Source: Rhizobium sp. RU33A
Lineage (GTDB): Bacteria; Pseudomonadota; Alphaproteobacteria; Rhizobiales; Rhizobiaceae
Direction: 5' to 3'
Assembly: GCF_900156055.1 (NCBI RefSeq)
Contig: NZ_FTMQ01000001.1
Location: 682,001 to 746,000, forward strand
Length of the DNA: 64,000 nucleotides
In this document: positions 42,500 through 51,981 of the stretch, one piece after another
Layout: every line of letters starts with the position of its first letter
Numbering within the stretch: position 1 is the stretch's first letter
Translations under genes and position numbers: made by a program
Notes under the pieces: model-generated
Seen by the model: only the letters and a program-made list of their open reading frames with translations
Told to the model about the DNA's origin: nothing
Databases searched by the model: none

Positions 42500-43405
42500 A
42501 TGAAGTATGATGCAGTCGTTGTGGGCGGGAGTTTCGCGGGTCTCTCGGCCGCCATGCAGCTTACCCGGGCGCGTCGGCGGGTCCTGCTTGTCGATGCCGG
42601 CAAGCCGCGAAACCGCTTTGCCGAAGCCTCCCATGGCTTTCTGGGCCAGGATGGCGTCGCCCCCGCAGGCATTCGTCAGATCAGCCTGCAGCAGCTCGCG
42701 CGCTATCCCAACTTCACTTTGCTGGAAGGGGAGGCGGCCTCGGCCGAGCGATGTCTGGGTGGCTTCAGGCTCACCATGGCGGATGGTGCTCGCATTGAGG
42801 CGTCCGTTCTCATCCTGGCCCTGGGCGTCACCGATACCCTGCCATCCATTCCCGGCCTCACCGAACGTTGGGGCCGCAGCGTTCTGCATTGCCCCTATTG
42901 CCACGGCTACGAGATCGGCGGCGGTCCGATCGGCATCCTCGCTTCCTCGCCGCTTGCAGCCCATCAGGGCAGCATCCTGCCGGATTGGGGCCGGACGACC
43001 ATGTTTGTCGAGCCCGGGGTTACCTTCGATGAAGAGCAACAGGCCATGCTCGCCGCCCGAGGTGTGGGGATCGAGACTGAACGCGTCGTGGAACTCATCG
43101 GCGAAGGGCAGGGGCTTGAAGCCGTTCGCCTGGCTGACGGACGCATTGTGGAAGTCCACGCCCTCTTTGCCCAATCAAAAGTGTCCATCGCCTCGCCGCT
43201 GGCATCACAGCTCGGCCTGGAATTGGAAGAAGGGCCGCAAGGCTTCCACATCAAGGTCCAGATGGGCAGCACAAGCCAGCCGGGTGTCTTCGCTGCTGGC
43301 GATGCGGCCAGTCCGATGCACAACGCGACGCTGGCCAGCGCCTCCGGCGTGATGGCTGGAATCTCGGCCCATCGGGCCCTGATCGAAGCCTCGCTCTGGC
43401 CATGA
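42500..43405 (+). CDS. Thioredoxin-reductase-like FAD/NAD(P) oxidoreductase
   Basis: The 301-residue flavoprotein resembles thioredoxin reductase in size and fold: VVVGGSFAGLSAAMQLTRAR at the N-terminus, a redox pair in HCPYCHGYE (CxxC), and a closing GVFAAGDAASPMHNATLAS. CPYCHGYE is characteristic of a TrxB-like subgroup distinct from true TrxB (CATC). Its NAD(P)-binding middle part looks degenerate, with no clear GxGxxG. ATG 42500 follows GGAG; two earlier ATGs (42485, 42488) lie inside the putative leader. With an Rrf2 regulator divergent, a redox or thiol-stress role is likely. Confidence 0.85.
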   Translation: MKYDAVVVGGSFAGLSAAMQLTRARRRVLLVDAGKPRNRFAEASHGFLGQDGVAPAGIRQISLQQLARYPNFTLLEGEAASAERCLGGFRLTMADGARIEASVLILALGVTDTLPSIPGLTERWGRSVLHCPYCHGYEIGGGPIGILASSPLAAHQGSILPDWGRTTMFVEPGVTFDEEQQAMLAARGVGIETERVVELIGEGQGLEAVRLADGRIVEVHALFAQSKVSIASPLASQLGLELEEGPQGFHIKVQMGSTSQPGVFAAGDAASPMHNATLASASGVMAGISAHRALIEASLWP

Positions 43406-43437
43406 AAGACCTAATTGCTTTAATTTCTGCACAACAG

Positions 43438-43479
43438 ATGCGTAAATCATCGCGTTGATTTGTGGAAATCAAAGCGCAT
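43438..43479. promoter_or_regulatory. Inverted repeats in the mmsA promoter
   Basis: A perfect TTGATTT-GTGG-AAATCAA palindrome (43455-43472) has a third half-site AAATCA at 43444-43449. The whole is bracketed by ATGCG (43438-43442) and CGCAT (43475-43479). It lies 32-73 bases before the mmsA start, consistent with a LysR-type operator. Confidence 0.5.
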
Positions 43480-43510
43480 ACTGCCTCCATCAGAATTCAG
43501 GAGGAAACCC

Positions 43511-45007
<1,497 letters not shown>

Positions 45008-45116
45008 GGAAGCCAGCAGCTTCTTCACATTCGCGCCACCCTGTCGAAAGGCATGGTGGCGCTCTCTTGTCAGCATGAAACCGGCTGCTAAGCTTCTTCT
45101 CGGGGGAGGGCTGACA

Positions 45117-45509
45117 ATGCCGAAGACGAAGATCCACACCGGCGGCTGTCTTTGCGGAGCGGTGCGTTTCGAGGCCGATGCGCCTGCGGCCCGGCCCCAT
45201 ACTTGTTCCTGCAAGATGTGCCAGCGTCACACCGGAAGCCTGACCGCCACATGGGTCGAGTTTCGCCGCGAGGCCGTGCGCTGGATCGGGCCTTCAGGCA
45301 GCCCGTCCACCTGGCGCTCCTCCGATATCTCGTCGCGTGCTTTCTGCGGCACTTGCGGCTCCTCGATCGGTGCGATCGACGATCAGCCGACGGTGGCGCT
45401 CCTGCTCGGAGCCTTCGATCGCACCAGCGCCGCAGATCTCAAGCCCGCCTATCACTCCTATAAGGGTGGCCGGCCGAAATGGTGGTGCATCGAGATCCGC
45501 GAGACGTGA
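45117..45509 (+). CDS. GFA/CENP-V family zinc protein
   Basis: The 130-residue protein has the GFA fold with its zinc ligands: GGCLCGAVRFE near the N-terminus, HTCSCKMCQRHTGS in the middle and AFCGTCGSSI near residue 80. The family takes its name from glutathione-dependent formaldehyde-activating enzyme, but most members have no proven activity. ATG 45117 follows GGGGGAGGG. The preceding frame to 45075 lies upstream of that site. It stands alone between mmsA and the YjgN-like gene. Confidence 0.88.
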   Translation: MPKTKIHTGGCLCGAVRFEADAPAARPHTCSCKMCQRHTGSLTATWVEFRREAVRWIGPSGSPSTWRSSDISSRAFCGTCGSSIGAIDDQPTVALLLGAFDRTSAADLKPAYHSYKGGRPKWWCIEIRET

Positions 45510-45633
45510 ACCGTGCAACGGGTGTCCGAAGTGTCCTAGCGCACTTGAGCGCGTGTTGCTCTCATGATCAATGTTCAGGCGTGCGTCGCGGGGGATAGCG
45601 ACGTGCAGAATTTGTTTTCATGAGGGACATTTC

Positions 45634-46704
45634 ATGCAAGAGGCAGTCTTCGGCCGCGCCGACACTTTGCGTCGCGGCGAATTTCGCGGCAGCGCCGGTG
45701 AGTATTTCGGGATCTGGATCGTCAACATTCTCCTGACGATCATCACGGTCGGCATCTATTCGGCCTGGGCCAAGGTTCGGCGCAACCGCTATTTCTACGG
45801 CAACTCGTTCATTGACGGTCACTCCTTCGACTACCACGCCAAGGGGCTACAGATATTCATCGGCCGTGCCATCGTCTTCGGCTACATCATTGGTTACAAC
45901 ATTCTCCTGACCTTCAGCCCGATCGCGGGCGGTATCCTGGCGCTGCTGATGTTCGTGCTGCTTCCCTGGATCGTCATGCGCAGCCTGCGCTTCAATGCCC
46001 GCGTCACGAGCTATCGCAACATCCGCTTCGACTTCGTCGGAAAGACCTGGGGCGCCGTAGTCGCGATCATCTTCGGCGGCATCATCGCCTTCTTCTCGCT
46101 CGGCATCCTCGCGCCCTTCGCCAGCCGCTGGCTCTATCGCTACATCTTCAACAACCTGCGTTACGGCGACCGTGCCTTCGAGACAGATCCGAAGATCGGT
46201 GCGCTTTACCGCGTCTGGCTGCCAGCCTTCCTGCTCATGCTGGTCGGAGCCGCGATCGCTGCCGCGATCGGCATCTTTGGCTATTATGGCGCCGTGGAGG
46301 GAGCTGCCGACGACTTCAACGATCTCGAAATGAAGCTCATCATGGCGATTTATGGTGCCCTCATCCCGCTGCTGGTACTCTGGGGTATTGCAGCGATTGT
46401 CTACCGCATCGGGGTTCGCAACGTGGTGATGAATTCGGCCCGCTTCGACGGACATCACCGTCTGTTCTCCGACCTCGGCCGTCTGCGCTATCTCTGGATC
46501 GTGGTTTCCAACCTCGTTGTCACCGTTCTGACGCTCAGCCTGATGCGACCGTGGGCGGCAGTGCGTGAGCACCGCTACGTGATCGAGCATTCGGGCATCG
46601 TGGTCGATGGCGACCTCGGTGATGTGGTATCTTCGATGCAGGCGTCCGGCTCCGCCGTGACGGCGGAGTATCTCGATCTCGAAGGGTTCGATTTTGGCTT
46701 CTGA
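45634..46704 (+). CDS. YjgN/DUF898 family inner-membrane protein
   Basis: The 356-residue protein has about seven membrane helices and the repeated DUF898 pattern: FRGSAGEYFGIWIVNILLTI, TVGIYSAWAKVRRNRYFYGN, SFDYHAKGL, LRFNARVTSYRNIRF and RLRYLWIVVSNLVVTVLTLS. The family has no settled function. ATG 45634 follows GAGGGA. Its stop codon lies inside the start of the following M48 peptidase gene (11-base overlap), so the two are translationally coupled and probably work together in the envelope. Confidence 0.9.
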   Translation: MQEAVFGRADTLRRGEFRGSAGEYFGIWIVNILLTIITVGIYSAWAKVRRNRYFYGNSFIDGHSFDYHAKGLQIFIGRAIVFGYIIGYNILLTFSPIAGGILALLMFVLLPWIVMRSLRFNARVTSYRNIRFDFVGKTWGAVVAIIFGGIIAFFSLGILAPFASRWLYRYIFNNLRYGDRAFETDPKIGALYRVWLPAFLLMLVGAAIAAAIGIFGYYGAVEGAADDFNDLEMKLIMAIYGALIPLLVLWGIAAIVYRIGVRNVVMNSARFDGHHRLFSDLGRLRYLWIVVSNLVVTVLTLSLMRPWAAVREHRYVIEHSGIVVDGDLGDVVSSMQASGSAVTAEYLDLEGFDFGF

Positions 46705-47752
46705 CGACAAACGAATCGCCGCCGGTCACTGGCATCCCCCCGGCTCGAGCCGTTCCGAGCCGGCGGTCCTTCTGGCAGAGGGCAAGACCCTCTATGTCCA
46801 GCTCGACGCCGGAGGCGATCCGGTTACGCTCGGCGACCTGACACGAACGGAAGTGTCCGCTCGTGTCGGTCGCATTCCCCGCAGGATCAGCTTTGCCGAC
46901 GGCTCGCTGTTCGAGACTGATGACAACGACGCCGTCGACCTCTGGCTGAGGACGCATGGAACCAAAGGCGTCGTTCATGAACTGGAGCGATTCCACCCGC
47001 GCCTGGTCGCCTTCGTCCTTGCTGTTTTCCTGTTTGCGGGCCTGATCTACCGCTATGCGGTCCCCGCTCTCGTCGAGGTAGCCGTCCTGGTGACACCGCC
47101 GGCCGTCACCGAGTGGATGGCAAGCGGCACGCTTCTGTCGCTCGACCAGGCGGTGTTCAGCGAAAGCCGACTGCCCGAAGCACGCCAGACGGAGATCCTC
47201 GAGGCTTTCAATCAGGTGGCGGCGCTCTCGTCGCGAGGCGTTGCCGGCTACAATCTGAATTTCCGTCACGGCGGTGCGATCGGCCCGAATGCCTTTGCCC
47301 TTCCCGACGGAACGCTCGTCATCACCGACGAACTGATCGAACTTGCCGACGGCGACATGGATATGATCATCGGGGTCCTCGCCCACGAAATCGGCCATGT
47401 CGAGGAGGAGCACTCGCTCCGCCAGCTCTATCGGGCAGCCGGCATGGCGGGCCTTATCATGCTGATTGCTGGCGACGTCGGTGCGGCCGGCGAAGACATC
47501 CTGACGAGCGGCGCCGCCTTGATGTCGCTTTCCCATTCGCGTGGCGCGGAAAACGAAGCCGATCGCATCTCGGTGGAGCTCATGGCCAAAGCCGGCCGCG
47601 ATCCGCGCGCCATCGGCCGTTTCTTCGCGCGGCTGGAGGAAAAGCTCGGTCTCGATGGAGACTCCTCCTTCCTGTCCACCCATCCGGGCACAAGCGAGCG
47701 GCGCGAGGCGATCGATAACCATGCGAAAGCTGTCGAAGCCGGCGGCTCCTGA
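46694..47752 (+). CDS. Membrane-bound M48-family zinc metallopeptidase
   Basis: The 352-residue protein has an N-terminal cytoplasmic domain of about 100 residues, one helix (LVAFVLAVFLFAGLIYRYAV) and a C-terminal M48 peptidase domain. That domain has LPDGTLVITDELIELA, the zinc site HEIGH (residues 231-235) and the third ligand in ENEADRISVELM; HPGTSERREAI closes it. The start is TTG 46694, overlapping the end of the YjgN-like gene, with AGGG upstream. Predicted role: cleavage of envelope proteins or quality control, coupled to its partner. Confidence 0.88.
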   Translation: MASDDKRIAAGHWHPPGSSRSEPAVLLAEGKTLYVQLDAGGDPVTLGDLTRTEVSARVGRIPRRISFADGSLFETDDNDAVDLWLRTHGTKGVVHELERFHPRLVAFVLAVFLFAGLIYRYAVPALVEVAVLVTPPAVTEWMASGTLLSLDQAVFSESRLPEARQTEILEAFNQVAALSSRGVAGYNLNFRHGGAIGPNAFALPDGTLVITDELIELADGDMDMIIGVLAHEIGHVEEEHSLRQLYRAAGMAGLIMLIAGDVGAAGEDILTSGAALMSLSHSRGAENEADRISVELMAKAGRDPRAIGRFFARLEEKLGLDGDSSFLSTHPGTSERREAIDNHAKAVEAGGS

Positions 47753-47798
47753 GGCAGAGGCCAAGCGGAAGGCGGCTGATGGCATATGCCGAAATGCA

Positions 47799-47827
47799 AG
47801 AAGGGGCGGTCCGAGACCGCCCCTTCT
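47799..47827. terminator. Long hairpin between convergent M48 and fbpA genes
   Basis: A perfect 13-base stem (AGAAGGGGCGGTC and complement) around a 3-base loop. T-rich bases follow on the plus side (GTTTTG) and few on the minus side. It probably terminates both convergent transcripts. Confidence 0.75.
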
Positions 47828-47849
47828 GTTTTGACCAGTCTGCCGAAGC

Positions 47850-48887
47850 TTACTGCGTTGCGCCGTCGTTCAGGCCGACCTTGTCGACCAGTTCGGAAGC
47901 GGTCTTGCGGTTTGCAGCGATATCGACGAGTGGCAGCGTGTCGGCCTTGATGGGACCGAAACCGGCGACGATTTCGGAGACCTTGGCATTGGGGCCAACA
48001 GGATATTCGAAGACCTGCTCGGCATAGATGGTCTGAGCTTCGTCGGAAGCCAGGAATTCCATCAGCTTGACGGCATTGTCCTTGTTCGGGGCGTTCTTGG
48101 CGAGTGCCATGCCGGAAATGTTCACATGCGTACCGCGGTCGGCAGCGTTCGGGAAAAGGACCTTGACGGAAGCGGCCCATTCCTTCTCTTCCGGCTCCTT
48201 CTCGTTGGTCTTCATCAGACCGAGATAATAGGTGTTGGCGAGGCCCAGATCGCATTCGCCGGCATGGATCGCCTTGGCCTGGGCGCGGTCATTGCCGTCG
48301 GGCTTCTTGACCAGGTTCTGCTTCAGGCCGGCGAGCCACTTCTCGGTGTATTCAGCACCGTGATGGGCGACCATCGAGGCAAACAGGCCGATGTTGTAGG
48401 AGTGCTGGCCGTCGCGCATGCAGATGCGGCCCTTCCACTTGGGATCGGCAAGCTCTTCATAGGTGATGGCATCTTCGGAGACGCGGTCCTTGGAAGCGTA
48501 GAGAACGCGGCCGCGGGTGGTCAGGCCGAACCAGTTGCCTTCCGTGTCGCGATACTGCGCCGGGATCTGGTTGTTGATGTCGTCGTCGTTCAGCGGCTGG
48601 GTCACGCCGCCATCCTTGGCTTCCGACAGGCGGGCAATATCAATGGTCAGGATGACGTCTGCCGGCGAATTCGCGCCTTCGGCTGTGATGCGCTCGACCA
48701 GGCCCTTGTCGAGGAAGAGCACGTTGGTCTTGATGCCGGTTTCCTTGGTGAAGGCGTCCATCAGCGGCTGGATCAGTTCCGGCTGACGATAGGAATAGAT
48801 GTTGACTTCGCCTTCTGCCAGTGCCGAGCCGGCGGAAAGGGCCAGAACAGAAACTGCACCGAGTGCGATGCTACGGATGGATGTCAT
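47850..48887 (-). CDS. fbpA: Ferric iron ABC transporter substrate-binding protein
   Basis: The 345-residue product has a signal peptide (SIALGAVSVLALSAGSALAE) and the FbpA fold: VNIYSYRQPELIQPLMDAFT, ETGIKTNVLFLDKGLVERI, and the double tyrosine of LANTYYLGLMK that coordinates Fe3+ in FbpA/FutA proteins. ATG 48887 follows GGGAGG. A TGA-N9-TCA iron-responsive box lies 27 bases upstream (48914-48928), next to the divergent rirA gene, so repression by RirA in iron-rich cells is likely. The permease for it may be the orphan at 31287-32909. No ATPase is in the window. Confidence 0.93.
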   Translation of the reverse strand: MTSIRSIALGAVSVLALSAGSALAEGEVNIYSYRQPELIQPLMDAFTKETGIKTNVLFLDKGLVERITAEGANSPADVILTIDIARLSEAKDGGVTQPLNDDDINNQIPAQYRDTEGNWFGLTTRGRVLYASKDRVSEDAITYEELADPKWKGRICMRDGQHSYNIGLFASMVAHHGAEYTEKWLAGLKQNLVKKPDGNDRAQAKAIHAGECDLGLANTYYLGLMKTNEKEPEEKEWAASVKVLFPNAADRGTHVNISGMALAKNAPNKDNAVKLMEFLASDEAQTIYAEQVFEYPVGPNAKVSEIVAGFGPIKADTLPLVDIAANRKTASELVDKVGLNDGATQ

Positions 48888-48913
48888 GGTGGGCCTCCCT
48901 CTTTGCGGATTGT

Positions 48914-48928
48914 TGAGGCGCATATTCA
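48914..48928 (-). promoter_or_regulatory. Iron-responsive operator (IRO box) upstream of fbpA
   Basis: TGA-GGCGCATAT-TCA matches the TGA-N9-TCA pattern described for RirA-controlled rhizobial promoters. It sits between rirA and fbpA, close to the fbpA start, so repression by RirA would block fbpA transcription. It is about 130 bases from the rirA start. Confidence 0.65.
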
Positions 48929-49059
48929 TGAAATAGGATAAGCTGTCAATTGCAGTCCAGTTTATTCACCAACACGTGAGTCCAGAACTTGAGTATTTTG
49001 GAATTGTTCAAAACTGCAAAAGGCGCTATATAAGCCGCAAGAAAACAGAGGAATCGTGC

Positions 49060-49548
49060 ATGCGTTTGACAAAACAGACAAATTACGCCGTGCGTATGCT
49101 GATGTATTGCGCAGCCAATTCCGACCAGTTGAGCCGTATCCCGGAAATTGCGAAGGCCTATGGCGTGTCGGAACTCTTCCTGTTCAAGATCCTCCAGCCT
49201 CTTAACAAGGCTGGTCTGGTGGAGACGGTCCGCGGTCGTAACGGTGGCGTGCGCCTTGGCCGTCCGGCCGAAAAGATCACGCTGTTCGATGTCGTGAAGG
49301 TGACGGAAGACAGCTTCGCCATGGCGGAATGCTTCGAGGATGACGGTGACGTCGAATGCCCGCTGATCGACAGCTGTGGCCTGAACTCGGCGCTGCGCAA
49401 GGCCCTGAACGCGTTCTTCGACGTGCTTTCCGAATACACGATCGACGACCTCGTCAAGGCACGCCCGCAGATCAACTTCCTGCTCGGGATCGACGACCTG
49501 CAGCCGCGTCGGGTCGCCGCTGCTCGGGCTGCTGCACCGGCCGCCTGA
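49060..49548 (+). CDS. rirA: Rhizobial iron regulator RirA
   Basis: RirA is the Rrf2-family iron-sulfur repressor that shuts off iron uptake in many rhizobia when iron is plentiful. The 162-residue protein has the diagnostic start MRLTKQTNYAVRMLMYCAAN, a winged HTH (IPEIAKAYGVSELFLFKILQ, VRGRNGGVRLGRPAEKI) and three cysteines at about 91, 100 and 106 in ECFEDDGDVECPLIDSCGL, which hold the cluster. ATG 49060 follows AGAGGAA; the in-frame frame upstream lacks homology. The gene diverges from fbpA and ends in a strong terminator. Confidence 0.95.
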   Translation: MRLTKQTNYAVRMLMYCAANSDQLSRIPEIAKAYGVSELFLFKILQPLNKAGLVETVRGRNGGVRLGRPAEKITLFDVVKVTEDSFAMAECFEDDGDVECPLIDSCGLNSALRKALNAFFDVLSEYTIDDLVKARPQINFLLGIDDLQPRRVAAARAAAPAA

Positions 49549-49572
49549 AGACCGTCGAGTATGCACTTGATC

Positions 49573-49598
49573 AAACCCGCCGAAAGGCGGGTTTTTTT
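49573..49598 (+). terminator. Terminator of rirA
   Basis: AAACCCGCC-GAAA-GGCGGGTTT followed by further T residues. It has a GAAA tetraloop and lies 25 bases after the rirA stop codon. Confidence 0.92.
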
Positions 49599-49729
49599 GT
49601 TGCAGGGCAGGGCCTTTGCGCCCGCCTTGCTTCCTTCCGGCACTCTGCTACGTTTACGTACACGGCAGTTAAGATCTGCCGGTTGGGGCGGCTCGAACGG
49701 GGTCGCTGGTGCAGGTCTCTGGGGGGAGC

Positions 49730-51394
49730 ATGTACGATTATGTCATCATCGGCGGTGGATCGGCCGGCTCCGTCCTTGCGGCGCGGCTGAGCGAGGATCC
49801 GTCGGTCACCGTCTGCCTGCTGGAAGCCGGCGGTCGGGGTGACAGCGTGTTCGCCCGTGTGCCGATGGCGGCTGCGGCTGTCGTGCCGGGCCATGTGAAG
49901 AGCGGCAACTGGCGTTTTTCGACTGTGCCGCAGGCAGGCCTCAATGGTCGCCGCGGCTACCAGCCGCGTGGTCGCGGTCTCGGCGGCTCCAGCCTGATCA
50001 ATGCCATGCTTTATGTGCGTGGCCATTCCCGCGATTATGACGAATGGGCCTCCCTCGGCTGTGAAGGCTGGTCCTGGGCCGATGTTCTCCCCTGGTTCAA
50101 AAAGTCGGAAGACAACATTCGCGGCGCTGATCATCTGCATGGCCGCGGCGGTCCGCTGCAGGTCTGTGACCAGAACTGGACGCGCCCGATCAACCAGGCC
50201 TTTCTGAAGGCCTGCGAGCAGAGTGGTCACCGTCAGAACGACGATTTCAACGGGCCGCAGCAGGAGGGCGCCGGCGTCCATCAGGCCACCCAGTTCTGGA
50301 ACGGCCCGAAGCGCGGCGAACGCTGCTCTGCGGCCGCCGCCTATCTCCACGACGTGATGACGCGGCGCAATCTCACAGTCATCACCGAAGCGCATGTATC
50401 GCGCATCCTGGTCGAACAGGGCAGGGCGGTCGGCGTCGCCTATCGCTTCGGCAAGGAAGAGCGGATCGTCCGTGCGGGACGCGAGGTCCTCTTGTCAGCG
50501 GGGGCGCTGCAGTCGCCGCAGATCCTGCTGCTGTCCGGGATCGGGCCAGCCGACCATCTGACCTCCCTCGGCATTCCCGTGGTGCTCGATCGGCCGCAGG
50601 TCGGCGCCAACCTCCAGGATCATCTCGACTACACCATGATCTTCCGCTCGCCGGACACCGACATGTTCGGCATGGGGATCATGGCGACGCGCGATCTGAT
50701 GCGGGCGGCCAATGAATGGCGCACGGAGCGCATGGGCCACCTGCGATCGACCTGCGCGGAATCAGGTGCTTTCCTGAAGACTGATCCGTCGCTCGATCGT
50801 CCTGACATCCAGCTGCATTTTCTGGTCGCCATGGTCGACGACCACGTGCGCAAGATGCATTGGGGTCATGGCTATTCCTGCCATGTCTGCGTGCTACGCC
50901 CGCATTCGCGTGGGACCGTTCGGCTTGCAAGTTCCGATCCGTCCGCCGCGCCGCTTATCGATCCCGCTTTTCTCTCCGATCCGCGCGACCTGGAAACCCT
51001 GCGCAAGGGCTCCCGGATGATGGCCGAGATCATGGCATCTCCCGCATTCGATCGCTATCGCGGACCTGAACTCTATCCGGCCGGAAAGTCGGATGCGGAC
51101 CTGGATGCGGCCATCCGTGCCCGTGCCGATACGATCTACCACCCCGTCGGGACCTGCCGCATGGGCTCGGATGCTGATGCGGTTGTCGACACCAACCTCA
51201 GGCTGAAGGGCATCGAGGGCCTGCGTGTCGTCGATGCTTCGGTCATGCCGCGTCTGATCGGCGGCAACACCAACGCTCCCGTCATCATGATGGCGGAAAA
51301 GATCGCCGGATCCATCCGGTCCGAACTCCGTGCCACCAGGGAGCGACGCTCGGCCAGTGAGGCGGCCAGCAAGAGCGGATTGCATTTCGCCTGA
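49730..51394 (+). CDS. GMC-family FAD oxidoreductase (choline-dehydrogenase-like)
   Basis: The 554-residue flavoprotein has the GMC fold: YVIIGGGSAGSVLAARLSED, the signature PRGRGLGGSSLINAMLYVRG, LSAGALQSPQILLLSGIGP and the catalytic His in YHPVGTCRMGSDADAVVD, closing with GGNTNAPVIMMAEKIA. Such enzymes oxidise alcohols or sugars. It resembles choline dehydrogenase but there is no betB or betI nearby, so the substrate is open. ATG 49730 follows GGGGGGAGC. Gluconokinase starts 50 bases downstream, so a sugar or sugar-acid alcohol as substrate is a plausible guess. Confidence 0.9.
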   Translation: MYDYVIIGGGSAGSVLAARLSEDPSVTVCLLEAGGRGDSVFARVPMAAAAVVPGHVKSGNWRFSTVPQAGLNGRRGYQPRGRGLGGSSLINAMLYVRGHSRDYDEWASLGCEGWSWADVLPWFKKSEDNIRGADHLHGRGGPLQVCDQNWTRPINQAFLKACEQSGHRQNDDFNGPQQEGAGVHQATQFWNGPKRGERCSAAAAYLHDVMTRRNLTVITEAHVSRILVEQGRAVGVAYRFGKEERIVRAGREVLLSAGALQSPQILLLSGIGPADHLTSLGIPVVLDRPQVGANLQDHLDYTMIFRSPDTDMFGMGIMATRDLMRAANEWRTERMGHLRSTCAESGAFLKTDPSLDRPDIQLHFLVAMVDDHVRKMHWGHGYSCHVCVLRPHSRGTVRLASSDPSAAPLIDPAFLSDPRDLETLRKGSRMMAEIMASPAFDRYRGPELYPAGKSDADLDAAIRARADTIYHPVGTCRMGSDADAVVDTNLRLKGIEGLRVVDASVMPRLIGGNTNAPVIMMAEKIAGSIRSELRATRERRSASEAASKSGLHFA

Positions 51395-51444
51395 ACCTTC
51401 CTATTGTCGCGACCCTTGGATGAGGTTTGAGGAAGAGGAAGAGC

Positions 51445-51978
51445 ATGCCGCAGGATAATAAGCCGACCGCCCCGCAGGCGGTGATCGTCATGGGCGTCAG
51501 CGGCTGCGGAAAGTCGTCGGTCGGTGAGGCGCTCGCGGCCCGTCTCGGGCTCCCCTTCATCGAGGGGGATGTGCTGCATCCCGAAAGCAATGTCGAGAAG
51601 ATGGCGGCCGGAACGCCGCTGACCGATGAGGATCGCTGGCCTTGGTTGACGGTGATCGGCGAGCGCATGGCGGACGCTCTGGCGCAGGGGGAAGGGATTA
51701 TCGTTTCCTGCTCGGCGCTGAAGAAGATCTATCGCGAGCACCTGCGCGCCGCGACCGGCGGCGGCCTCACCTTCGTCTATCTCGATGGTTCACGGGAACT
51801 GCTCGGCCGCCGCATGGGCGCCCGCACAGGACATTTCATGCCGCTGACGCTGCTCGACAGCCAGCTCGCCACGCTGGAAGTGCCAACGGGTGAGCCGGGC
51901 GTTGTCACCGTTTCCATCGACCAGCCGGTCGAAGGCATTGTCACTGACGCGCTCCACGGTCTGAAAGCGGAAGCCTGA
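51445..51978 (+). CDS. gntK: Gluconokinase
   Basis: GntK phosphorylates gluconate to 6-phosphogluconate, the substrate of Edd at 6317. The 177-residue protein has the P-loop GVSGCGKSSVGEAL, the substrate segment FIEGDVLHPESNVEKMAAGTPLTDEDRWPWL (split here at two motifs: EGDVLHPESN and GTPLTDEDRWPWL), CSALKKIYRE and the family end TGHFMPLTLLDSQLATLE. ATG 51445 follows GAGGAAGAG. It follows the GMC oxidoreductase by 50 bases and may be co-transcribed. It links gluconate use to the Entner-Doudoroff genes. Confidence 0.93.
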   Translation: MPQDNKPTAPQAVIVMGVSGCGKSSVGEALAARLGLPFIEGDVLHPESNVEKMAAGTPLTDEDRWPWLTVIGERMADALAQGEGIIVSCSALKKIYREHLRAATGGGLTFVYLDGSRELLGRRMGARTGHFMPLTLLDSQLATLEVPTGEPGVVTVSIDQPVEGIVTDALHGLKAEA

Positions 51979-51981
51979 GCC

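Noticed and set aside
43455..43472. FNR/FixK-type box (TTGAT-N4-ATCAA) in the mmsA promoter
   Set aside because: The half-sites are eight bases apart, not four, so it does not fit an FNR/FixK site.
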